A stretch of DNA of 64,000 nt, taken from assembly GCF_017498545.1 (NCBI RefSeq), contig NZ_CP071793.1, positions 9,108,256 to 9,172,255 on the forward strand, read 5' to 3'. The position numbers and the translations under genes were made by a program. Below, one piece after another: positions 57,001-64,000 of the stretch. A model generated the notes under the pieces. That model searched no databases. It saw only the letters and a list, made by a program, of their open reading frames with translations, and was not told the DNA's origin. This stretch comes from Sulfidibacter corallicola (lineage in GTDB: Bacteria > Acidobacteriota > Holophagae > Acanthopleuribacterales > Acanthopleuribacteraceae). The number at the start of each line of letters is the position of its first letter. The first letter of the stretch is position 1.

Positions 57001-60000
57001 GCGGCCGTCGCCGCTGATGCCGACCAAGCGCTCGATCTGGCTGTTCAGCGGGATGGCGACAGGCTCGGCGGTGTTGGGCCGGGCATCGACGGTGAACCCA
57101 AGCGCGAAGCACCGCTCACTGCCATCTCGCCAAACCAGTCTGCGGGCGCCGTCGGCCCAAACCGGGTCTCGCAGGACCTCGCGCTCCAACAGCAGACTCG
57201 GCTGCAAATCGTCCCGGAGCAACGCGACGCGGACCGGCGCCTCGCCCGAAACCACCAACACGCCACCGAAGGCGGGCGCATCGATCAATTGGGAAATGGC
57301 TTCGTCGTGTTCGAAAAGTGCTTCGGTTTGGCCGGAACTCGGATCGTGCATGGAGATCGTCGCGCCGTTGACCACCCAAAGGCGGCCATCGCGGCGCCAG
57401 AGCAGTGGTCCGGTGACGAAGCCGCCCTGAACGGTGAGCACCTCACCGGAGGCGATGTGCAGCAGTTTGGCGAATCCGGTGGCATCGCTGTAGGCGTCGA
57501 CGAACGCCGCGAACACACCTTCGTCGTCGACGGTCAGGTGGCTGAACCGACGCGAGGCGGTGATGCTGCGCGAGCTTTGGGACTCGGGATCGTGGATGAC
57601 CATGTAGCGACTGACCGCGGACGGTACCAGCACGATGCCTTGGGCACCAAATACCAGCCGCTGTGGTTCTCGGTCGACCAATCCCAGGTCGCGAACGCGA
57701 TCGAAAGAAAGGGCCGTGGCCTCCACTTCCTGCCGCCCGTTGCGGTGGATCTGGACCCGACCACCGGGTTCACCGAAGCCGGTCAGCTCGGTGCGGCCGC
57801 GGTAGAGGGTCAGGCGCGATCCTGCGGATGCCGGCCAACTGAAGGTCGGGGCAGTCAGCGGTACGACGACACTGACCAGGTTCGAGTACGTGGCGCGGCC
57901 CTCAACGTCGAGCACCGCGACGCGGTACACCAGGGTGCGGTTGGCGGGTAAGCTGCCGGTGTCGCGGAAAACCAAATCCGTCAGGGTTTGGCCATCACCG
58001 GGCCCAACCACCTCGAATCCTGAATCTTCCAAAAAGCGACGTTCGACGGTAAAGCCATCAAAACCAGTGCTTTCGCGATCGTAGTTCCAGACGAGGAGAA
58101 CACTTCCGTCGGCATCTACCTCGGCGGTCAGGACGGGAGCCGTGGCCACGCCGCCGCTGAGGGTCACCGATACGGTTTCGCTGGGTTCGCTTTCGTTGCC
58201 GGAGCCGTCGACCGCGGTCACCCGGTAGGCGAAGGTCCCACTGTGCAACGCCGCATCCACATAGGCCGTGGTGACGGCATCGGCCAAGCCTCGGTCGTCG
58301 CGATAGACGCGGTAGAAGGCCACGTCCGCCGAGGGAGAAGCCACCCATGCGAGCCGCGCATCGGCGCCCTCGAGCGACACCACCAATTGACTCGGCGGCA
58401 GGGGGGCTTCCACGTCACCAAGGCTCAGCACGACGGGCCCGATTTCGGCCGAGCCGCCATCCACGAAGCGGGTTGTCAGGCGGTACTCGTGGCGGCCGGT
58501 GCCCGGATCGGAATCGGTGTAGCCGGTAGCAGCGGGGGCGATCAGGGGCTGGTGGTAGAGCGACAGTTCGCGAATGGCGGGTGCGCCTTCCGTTGCATCG
58601 AGCCGTAGGATGACCTGACCGGTCAGCGGCATTTGGTCGACCAGCCCGGATTCGCGCGTGTCGAACACGGAACCGAGGGGCAGATCCAAAGCCCGCCAGG
58701 GAATCACGACGCCGTGACTCTCCAACCGAACCGCCAAAGACGCGGGGATCGGATGACTGGTGTCCCACTCGATGCGCAAGCCCGCATAGGCCGCCGGTTG
58801 CGCGAAATCGAACACGATTTCGTTGGCGCCCAAACGGCCCTGCCACAAGGTGCCGGCATCGCCGTCGGTCAAGCTGGCCACAGGAACCCCATTGGCCCGA
58901 ACCTCGGCGAACTGGGCGGCGGACATGGACACCAGCGGCTGAAGCTCGGCCTCGCCGCGCGAGAGGTGGTAACCGGCGAGGTACGCCGCGTCGACGGCCG
59001 GCGGTTGCCAGCTCAGGATCGCATCGGCCGGATCGCCACCATCGGATACAACTTGGAGATCGGTGGCCGCTTCGGCCGGGCGCACGCGAATCACGGTCAT
59101 GTCGGCATGCAGACTCTCGTTGTCCTGTCCATCGCGCTGCACGACTCGATAGGTGAACAGGCCCGGTTCGGGCAGGCTCAACTCGATGCGGAACCGTCCC
59201 ACCGAATTGACCTGGGCCGTGGCAAGCACCTCGGTGCCCTCCCGCAATTCGACCGTTTCGAAAGGTGCGGTCGCGCCGGATCCCTCGATGGCCACGGCCG
59301 GGGTTTCGAATCGCAGGGCGGGCTCGTCCAGCGTCGGGGCGAAAAGCATGATTTGGCGCGATTCGCCGGGTTGGCTCGAATTGCCCGCGGTATCGACGGC
59401 CACCAGGTGGTAGCGATAGGTTCCCGCGGCCAGGCCGGAATCGGCGAAGGTGGATGTCGCGGCGTCCAAGTCGGCGGCGAGCGCGCCGTTTCGCATGAGA
59501 TGGATGCGGTCCAGGTCGGCCTCGCCCTGGGTTTCCCAATCCAGTTCCACACGGTCCCCACGCAATCGAACGGCCGTGATGGCCGGGGCCGCAGGAGCGG
59601 TGGTGTCGCCCTTGGTCACGGTGATCACGGGTGGCGCGGGATCGAGTTCACCACTCCCCTGCTCTTCCGCCACGGCGCGCAACTGGATCTCGCCGTCCTC
59701 GATCGCAGGAGTCCAGTTCACCAGCCAGGGTTGCTCGCCGTCAGTGGCGATGTCGGTCCAATCCACGTCGGCGGGCAGTTTGTACTGAAAGCGGACGGAC
59801 TGGATGTCCTGAGCGTTCGAGACCGCCTCGAGAGTCAGGTCCGATTCGAAGCGGGCTCCGTCCAGCGGACGCAGGAACGCCACGTGGGGCGCCTCGCGAT
59901 CGTGCAGATAGGGGTCGGAAGGATCGGAAAGCGCGCTTTCGTTGCCGGCCTGGTCCACCGCACCGACTTGATAGGTGTAAGTGCCGTCGGGCAAATCGCC

Positions 60001-63000
60001 CAAACCCACCGGCGGATCGAGCCAGGCGGTGCTGAAGCCGTCCACCCGCCCGATGTAGGCGCCGTCGCGGAAAACGCGGTAGGCGGCCACGTCGGCGTCG
60101 GCATTGGGCGCCCAGGTCACACGCAAACGACCCGGGTTGGATCCGAGCGCGGCGACGGTCGGCGTGGCGGGTTTGGCCGGAGGCTGGTTCTCGACCCGGA
60201 CCTCGACGAATCGTTCCCCCACGTTGCCGCTTGCGTCGGAGGCCCGGAAGCGCAGCAAATGCGGCCCTTCGACCAGTCCGGCGACAGCCCATTGGGCCAA
60301 GAGCCCGAAGCCGACGTTTTCGGTCCCTTCCGCGAGCGGCAGCCAGTTCTGGGGATTGACGCCCACGCCGTAGTGCAGGGACCAGTGAACCAGGCGCTCG
60401 TCGTACACACTGCCGACGACGTCCAGCAGGCCCCCGACGACCTGGCCGTTCACGGGTGCGGACAGGGACGGCACGGGCGGCGTCGCATCCACCAGGAGTT
60501 CGACTTCCGCGGACTCACTCAGGTTGCCCGCCAGGTCGATCGCGCGAACCTGGTACAGCCAGAGCCCGTCGCGGACGGGTTCGTCGCGGAACGACGTGGC
60601 GGCTTGCGGAGCCTCGGTCAGCGAGGTGCCGTTTCGGTAGACGCGATACCCGAACACATCGCCATCGCCGGGTGATGCCCAAGTCAGCGTCACAGCGGAT
60701 CTGAAGGCCGGCGTCTCGAGTAACGCAGCCTCGGCGAGCAAGCCGGTCGGCGGGCCGGGCGGCGTGCGATCGACCACCAGGTCACGACTCGTTTCGGAGA
60801 TGCTGCCCGCCGCGTCGGCGGCGCGCAGGCGCAGGCGATAGGTGCCGTCCGGCGGCAGGCGGGTCCAGGCGAACAACACGCCGTCGGTGACGGGTTCCGC
60901 ACCGCGGAACAGGGTGACGAATCCGTCTTCCTTGTCCCGGTCATCGCGTTTGCCCTGCGTCAAAGGCAGCAGGGCCAGCTCGTACCAGGCGAGCTGGAGA
61001 TCACGGGCCGTTCCCCGAATCTCGACGGGTGCGGCCAGCAAGCCACCGTTGGGCAGGGCGTCGAGGGCCACCTCCGGCGGCCGCGTGTCGATGGCCACGG
61101 GCACCTCGAGCGTGCCCGTGAGCCCCACGCGATCGATCATGTGGGCGCGAAGGGTGTAGCGGCCGTCGGGCATATCGTCGACCGCGACGGAGGCCGCGAA
61201 GGACCCCTCGGCCAGATCGGCCAAGGCGGCCGCGTCCCATTCTTGGCGCCAGCGCGGATCGGATTCGTCCTCGTGCACGAGCGACAGGACCAGATCCTCG
61301 GGAAAGGCCTCTTCGAAGGTGCCGGCCACGTTCAACGTTTGGCCGAGGCTGACCACATGGTTGGCCACCGGTACATCGATGCGCAGTCGCGGAGCGGTGC
61401 GATCGCGGTAGAAATCGACTTGCCGGGTCGAGACGTTGCCGGCCACGTCGGCGGCCGTGAAGAACAGCCGGTTAAGCCCCTCGTTGGGTTGATCCAGCTC
61501 GACCAGGGTCCGGCCATCCAGCGCGCCACTGCCCTCGGCCACGACGACGCGCGCCTGGCCCGGGGTTTCGAAGGCCAGGTCCCAAACCCCGACCCCGCTG
61601 CCGGAACCATCGGACAAGGTCACCACCACCGGAACGCGATCCAGATTGTTCACGGTGTCCGCTTCCGGTTCGGACAGCGTCATGCTCGGAGCGCGGGTAT
61701 CGATTTGCACGTCCAACTCGGCACTGTTGACGCCACTGTCGGTGGTTGCGGACAGCATCAAGGTATAGCTGCCGTCCGGCAGGTTCGCGCCACCGACCCG
61801 ACCGTCGAAAAACCACTCGCCCGAGCCGATTCCGGCGGGAACGTCGGCACGCAGCACATGGGTTTGCGGGCCTTGGGCGGTCAGTGTCAGGTTGGCGGCC
61901 GCACGCAACTCGTAGCGAAGCACGACACCGTCCTGACGGCCGTCGTCGTTGGGCGAGAGCAGATCGCCGGTCGCCTCCCATCGCGCGATCACGGGATCGA
62001 GCGCGACGGTAACGACCACACTGGTCTCGGCCCGGTTGCCGGCAAGGTCTTCGGCGGAGAGATGAATCAGGTAATCGCCCGGCGCGGTGACGGACAAACC
62101 GGCGATGCGGCGATCGGACAAGGCCGTCGGGCGCGTCAGGTCCGCGAGGATGTTCGCTTGGTTGGGGGCCTCGGCAGGTGCGGCAGTCAAGCGGACCCAA
62201 GCCAATTCGGAAGCGTCGGAGGCATCGACGCGCACACCCGAGGGAACGGTGACCGCTCCGGCCGCTGGTGACAGCAGTGCCAATTCGGGCAGCGACGTGT
62301 CCAGGTGCAGCGTGGTCGCGCGGCGAACCTCGGTGCCACACGACGCATAACCGGCGACGACCAGGCGATAGGCTCCCTCGGCGACGCGTTCCCCGGCATC
62401 ATTGCGGCCGTCCCAATGCAGGGTCAATCGACCTGGCCCGACTTCGCCACCGCCGCGCAACAGGCGGACGGGCGGCTGATCGACCCCCTCGAAACTCTCG
62501 ATCCAGGCCGCAACCTGAAGCGAGCCTTCGAGGCCGACGGGCACGATGGCATTCTCGCGGCGGCCATCTCCGTTGGGAGAGAACCGCGTGACGGCATCAC
62601 TGCCAACGGTGAACAAGGTCAGCCCGGCGGCCAGCGATTCGGCGTCACCGGAGAGCTGCACGACGGCGGTGACCTCGTTGCAGAAGCCCGCGTCGTTGAT
62701 CGCCTGGAGGTGCAGCTCCCACGCCGCATATCCGGCGGCGGCCCAGGGCGCAATGTCGATCGTGGGGAATTCGGTGGGTGCGGGGGCGGACAGATCCACT
62801 TCGACGCGCGGCGTATCGCGGCCCACGGGCACGGCCCAGGCGGAGAAGACGGGCATCCCCAAGTGAGACGGCGACGGTTGCGGTGCATGGCTCGCGGACG
62901 CGACGCTCACCTGTAACTCGCGAGCGATGGGCACGCGGTTGTCGAGGGCATGCTGCAATTCGCGCTCGGAAGGCGCGCACATCACCTGATCGGGTACAAA

Positions 63001-64000
63001 AATCTCGATCGGCTCTGGAGTGAAGGGAATGATTCCGGCCAATTGAACCAGGGGTTCGGTGCTGTCCAGCGTTTCCACCAATTCGAAGGAAATCTGAGCG
63101 CGACCCAGCGTCGGGGAAATGCGAATGTTGTGTCCTTCCCGGTCGCGAACGACGGCGTACACCAGGTGTTCCCCTTCGGTTTGCAGCTCGGTCTGGTCCA
63201 TCTCGAAGCGCCGTTCACCCAGCAACGGAGGGCGCAGGTCGAGCGCCAGCGGCACGGTGCCCGCCGCATCCGCGAACAGGGAGATCGCGGGGAAACTCGG
63301 TGTATCTCCGGCCTCGGCGACGAGGTAGGTCCGCCGGCTCTGGCCCTGGTCACGGCAATGGTCGTAGAGCGGGCGTACGGTGACGGTATTGATGCCGCAA
63401 AGGGTGCCCACCGTGAGCGTGCCCAGCGCGATTTCGTCGGGCTCGCCCGGATTGAACACCACGTTCTCGAGCAACATCCTTTTGCGAACCAGGCCGGGCT
63501 CGGCATTCGGCGGCAAATTGTCGGGCCAGTCAGCCTGGAAGAACATGCCGCGGTAGCGGTCGGGCTTGCAGATATTTCCGGAAAAGGGGCGGGCGCTCAG
63601 GACGATCGGCGTATCGAAACGGCGATCGACATCCACGCCGCCCAGAACCCGGCCGGACATGGTGCGCACGCCGCTGTCCTTGTCGACCGAGACCTGGTAA
63701 TCGACGCGAAAGGCACCGTTGCCGTCCGGTTCCAAACCGATGAAATCGATTCGCGGCGCAAGAATCAGGCGCCGCATGAACTCGGAGCGCCAGGTGCCCC
63801 CCAGCCGGTCCTGGCACACCAGTCGGAAGATCACGTCGCGATCCGACGGCAGATTGGCTTCGGCGAGGCCGGGCTGAAAGCGCGGTCCCTCGAAGAGGCT
63901 GCGCTCGGCGTCCAGCTCGGTCAGGGTGACCAAATCGTCGGTGTCCCCGCCGTACTCGAGGGCCGTCAGGGTCAGGGGAAAGCGATCCCGGGGAACGAGC
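51025..64000 (-). CDS. Giant multidomain surface protein, 5' end outside the window
   Basis: At least 4324 residues; the frame stays open to the right edge, so the true start and any signal peptide are missing. Domain order by position, N- to C-terminal: two FlgD-like Ig modules (SPNGDGRREN near 62600, SPNDDGRQDG near 61960); Ig-like modules (61700-60800); about six FN3 modules (60750-57850) with a discoidin-like insert near 58700; a beta-propeller-like stretch (57800-56800); CARDB-type modules (56700-55700); nine tandem Ig-like repeats with GVxDGxxY...LNGxPFxSG (55350-53195); two ASH/choice-of-anchor modules (53190-52620); a propeller (52600-51140); and a C-terminal EF-hand loop DIDGSERIDVLD. 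All are binding or structural modules and no enzyme was seen. It is probably an adhesin or surface scaffold. It lies upstream of the Rhs gene on the same strand. Confidence 0.85.
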   Translation of the reverse strand, partial: LVPRDRFPLTLTALEYGGDTDDLVTLTELDAERSLFEGPRFQPGLAEANLPSDRDVIFRLVCQDRLGGTWRSEFMRRLILAPRIDFIGLEPDGNGAFRVDYQVSVDKDSGVRTMSGRVLGGVDVDRRFDTPIVLSARPFSGNICKPDRYRGMFFQADWPDNLPPNAEPGLVRKRMLLENVVFNPGEPDEIALGTLTVGTLCGINTVTVRPLYDHCRDQGQSRRTYLVAEAGDTPSFPAISLFADAAGTVPLALDLRPPLLGERRFEMDQTELQTEGEHLVYAVVRDREGHNIRISPTLGRAQISFELVETLDSTEPLVQLAGIIPFTPEPIEIFVPDQVMCAPSERELQHALDNRVPIARELQVSVASASHAPQPSPSHLGMPVFSAWAVPVGRDTPRVEVDLSAPAPTEFPTIDIAPWAAAGYAAWELHLQAINDAGFCNEVTAVVQLSGDAESLAAGLTLFTVGSDAVTRFSPNGDGRRENAIVPVGLEGSLQVAAWIESFEGVDQPPVRLLRGGGEVGPGRLTLHWDGRNDAGERVAEGAYRLVVAGYASCGTEVRRATTLHLDTSLPELALLSPAAGAVTVPSGVRVDASDASELAWVRLTAAPAEAPNQANILADLTRPTALSDRRIAGLSVTAPGDYLIHLSAEDLAGNRAETSVVVTVALDPVIARWEATGDLLSPNDDGRQDGVVLRYELRAAANLTLTAQGPQTHVLRADVPAGIGSGEWFFDGRVGGANLPDGSYTLMLSATTDSGVNSAELDVQIDTRAPSMTLSEPEADTVNNLDRVPVVVTLSDGSGSGVGVWDLAFETPGQARVVVAEGSGALDGRTLVELDQPNEGLNRLFFTAADVAGNVSTRQVDFYRDRTAPRLRIDVPVANHVVSLGQTLNVAGTFEEAFPEDLVLSLVHEDESDPRWRQEWDAAALADLAEGSFAASVAVDDMPDGRYTLRAHMIDRVGLTGTLEVPVAIDTRPPEVALDALPNGGLLAAPVEIRGTARDLQLAWYELALLPLTQGKRDDRDKEDGFVTLFRGAEPVTDGVLFAWTRLPPDGTYRLRLRAADAAGSISETSRDLVVDRTPPGPPTGLLAEAALLETPAFRSAVTLTWASPGDGDVFGYRVYRNGTSLTEAPQAATSFRDEPVRDGLWLYQVRAIDLAGNLSESAEVELLVDATPPVPSLSAPVNGQVVGGLLDVVGSVYDERLVHWSLHYGVGVNPQNWLPLAEGTENVGFGLLAQWAVAGLVEGPHLLRFRASDASGNVGERFVEVRVENQPPAKPATPTVAALGSNPGRLRVTWAPNADADVAAYRVFRDGAYIGRVDGFSTAWLDPPVGLGDLPDGTYTYQVGAVDQAGNESALSDPSDPYLHDREAPHVAFLRPLDGARFESDLTLEAVSNAQDIQSVRFQYKLPADVDWTDIATDGEQPWLVNWTPAIEDGEIQLRAVAEEQGSGELDPAPPVITVTKGDTTAPAAPAITAVRLRGDRVELDWETQGEADLDRIHLMRNGALAADLDAATSTFADSGLAAGTYRYHLVAVDTAGNSSQPGESRQIMLFAPTLDEPALRFETPAVAIEGSGATAPFETVELREGTEVLATAQVNSVGRFRIELSLPEPGLFTYRVVQRDGQDNESLHADMTVIRVRPAEAATDLQVVSDGGDPADAILSWQPPAVDAAYLAGYHLSRGEAELQPLVSMSAAQFAEVRANGVPVASLTDGDAGTLWQGRLGANEIVFDFAQPAAYAGLRIEWDTSHPIPASLAVRLESHGVVIPWRALDLPLGSVFDTRESGLVDQMPLTGQVILRLDATEGAPAIRELSLYHQPLIAPAATGYTDSDPGTGRHEYRLTTRFVDGGSAEIGPVVLSLGDVEAPLPPSQLVVSLEGADARLAWVASPSADVAFYRVYRDDRGLADAVTTAYVDAALHSGTFAYRVTAVDGSGNESEPSETVSVTLSGGVATAPVLTAEVDADGSVLLVWNYDRESTGFDGFTVERRFLEDSGFEVVGPGDGQTLTDLVFRDTGSLPANRTLVYRVAVLDVEGRATYSNLVSVVVPLTAPTFSWPASAGSRLTLYRGRTELTGFGEPGGRVQIHRNGRQEVEATALSFDRVRDLGLVDREPQRLVFGAQGIVLVPSAVSRYMVIHDPESQSSRSITASRRFSHLTVDDEGVFAAFVDAYSDATGFAKLLHIASGEVLTVQGGFVTGPLLWRRDGRLWVVNGATISMHDPSSGQTEALFEHDEAISQLIDAPAFGGVLVVSGEAPVRVALLRDDLQPSLLLEREVLRDPVWADGARRLVWRDGSERCFALGFTVDARPNTAEPVAIPLNSQIERLVGISGDGRFLFAATSSGLPVAWDISGLIPRVTSLPESDRTVWGFTKTRRDTLLFASRDGIDFRLFEVRLAGWFQAELSELDPGENRIRANVFDPMSLDRGPFGADLVLDVSRAHLPDAVTSYDQLRFVPAAASVGQTVAALLNVRNGGGGDLRDLEISWTLVGPDENPRFLPSSTLPLLAAGAYATVGLDLDTRHWEPGRYRLRATLDGRDAIEELDETNNGAAHTFVVTDEAGLALDLATETDPIDPLADLELTARVVNTGAAASGLRVLVRLETLAGELLHDFEPWETGTLVSFAERDHAWRHSTASWLAGTYRLVGSLYRGDDLVGERSLEVTLRADARLEADLSGLPGRIGAGADLRGSIAVRNTSGNYAFRRLQWALDIEHEGTLAPGAGGVAPVLLPGGGWDLEVTVAGADLPQGEVTLWLALTEDGQTYRRVGHPLTVTNVARYAAEASLYPTPGAVTLPQSIRAAVALRNTGNRALSLPLVVRLLDLDDSVLAEAEWLAEAEPHETVESVLVFDGRGLVRGTYRLHLHNRDQGSAPVAVSVEALVQVRTDEVPVLRLEGLPAEGYTAESVAPVVVVEDDQDPLPEPEILLNHQPFAAGGVVDDEGVYYLEATVVDGNNNRARVEETFYVDRSQPELTVTGVEDGGTYGAAVHPRFEVTDLTPVRVAATLNDQPFLSGTEVAELGEYVLVVIAVDRLDHRTETRVAFTLVDGDEDLVQFTGIADGTAYRMPVTVDIQLANGASLEAFTVNETSATAPLQLTEEGVYRLEARAVRGEASQTVRAEIEIDTTVPEIVKTGVEDGGYYRESVFPVILVDGEPAESSQVTLNGAPFASGSEVAAEGVYTLAVSAVDRAGNTASSSCRFTIDRTAPELRVFGVEDGQTYVETLLITWQLVDDWPGTVTATLDGEPVQSPLSIVQSGQYTLVLHGNDLAGNTHSSRYDFVVDGVEPLVVIEPVRDGDVLRGPVTITISVSDTARASYEAFLNGQPFVSGQTLTMEGEYLLRVEALGSNDSVLVVERRFTLDQTPPQILIEGVADGQTYDTPVTPVVTVEELHPGTVELTLNGTSFVSGTTVSAHGTYRLDVVAIDLAGNRGERSLTFALGDAPPLTIEVEGVADGGFYADSVTPVIRFVGEEITETEITLNGATFASATPVAAEGEYALRARAANATGERAEVSVDFVIDRTAPVVVISGVEDGVVYDRPVQPRISIEEAWLAETLITLDEAPFNSGTVISADGSYLLRVVALDRAGNRTERQVAFDLELQAPLSLTPETLVFGDSEVAVEQPFLIANHTAQKVALGGVEIGGEGARAFSFLGFASPTVPPFGNRSGTIRFLAPAQGRFEAELVIQVEGVDMSELVLPMMGTRGTPDLVVAPLELNFDRVDLGKVGRRRLHLRNDADRLVALDVAGQDEHYQLEGDTPIELEPGSSREVVVRFVPDRAGNFGSTIELAEIGGARQFQIALCGTGVDVWSWVALPHGHGMLPSQLHKSGEHLWLRDDADLAWFHGEPGQVRGRGSLGTGRGIRGFWPVDERTAYFHLDEMGFMLRRDASERQLTCGGAPRHAVVEPASGDLLYLDAEGRLMRLGAEGNLTESTVAGALSDGQWLAVHEDGDLLALDGAGMLYRGSLSDAPLAAWFDLTPFLAGEAPVALVADVDRGSWLCAAGDRLLRIDGNGRVETAFRHVRPLRSVVVQEGSPWFVDADRRTLWRWENGGADIQWTSENRAYEAVAVDGGGGRIFSIDGERLVVHHIESGARQVSPERPGLASVIRLAYDGDLFGLEASGRILRIRDDGRTEILAEPQVTGAPHGFVAAEGNLAAVTEDGLFGLRSGAPFSIPVGFTIEGVTAIPGDRNTVLVGEVDSSQVRRIDLASGQEVGMLAFARAPRGLLCLGPEHYRYQHGGTVYEREGKVARVLSGPDPIGEGCLLPGSPVDEAWYLDGSRAQLFRLMPYAPRKADWGRRHGVPLEADIDGSERIDVLDLIWQYNTTRGN

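Overview
The window is a high-GC bacterial chromosome segment from a Gram-negative-looking organism: many exported proteins with signal peptides, a YceI protein, very large surface proteins, an Rhs toxin and a bacterial V-type ATPase. The V-ATPase B subunit is of the spirochaete/chlamydia type. My best guess is a deep-branching phylum such as Acidobacteriota (Holophagae or Acanthopleuribacter-like), but no rRNA or other phylogenetic marker is present, so this is weak. No tRNA, rRNA, CRISPR array or transposase was seen.

Layout. 1-2620 (minus): V-type ATP synthase B, D and I (I cut by the left edge), coupled by ATGA overlaps, with no A subunit upstream. 2621-3953: non-coding, packed with REP-like hairpin repeats, including five tandem 79-bp units. 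4015-10782 (minus): a 2255-aa secreted enzyme joining an alpha-amylase to a pullulanase. 11079-13449 (plus): NAD salvage, with pncB and a NUDIX/NrtR-type regulator, and a palindrome over the pncB -10 box. 13500-21115: small membrane protein, kinase-like/P-loop fusion, acyltransferase, YceI protein, polytopic membrane protein and a secreted protein, separated by repeat-rich gaps. 22002-24853 (minus): ECF sigma factor, membrane HEAT-repeat protein and exported DUF4097-type protein, probably one regulatory unit. 24964-27081 (minus): GT4 glycosyltransferase and a GFA-domain protein. 27469-28953 (plus): exported LamG/beta-helix protein with a clear terminator. 29128-31634 (minus): LytS/LytTR-type two-component pair.

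32040-50385 (minus) is the most interesting part: a polymorphic toxin locus. A 3759-aa Rhs/YD-repeat protein with a degenerate transglutaminase-like domain ends in a nuclease-like toxin and is followed by an immunity-like gene. Downstream lie three displaced C-terminal cassettes. Each starts at a different point inside the Rhs core; two carry a different toxin tip plus a small immunity-like gene, and the third is a deleted relic. Shared segments of about 0.34, 0.8 and 2.46 kb could serve as recombination arms for swapping the tip. Cassette 1 has an in-frame stop 35 codons before a stop that overlaps the immunity start. Cassette 2 has an in-frame amber codon in its core.

50386-51024 is another hairpin-repeat array. 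51025-64000 (minus) is a giant multidomain surface protein of more than 4320 residues (FlgD-like, FN3, discoidin-like, CARDB, nine Ig-like repeats, ASH, beta-propeller and an EF-hand tail) that runs off the right edge.
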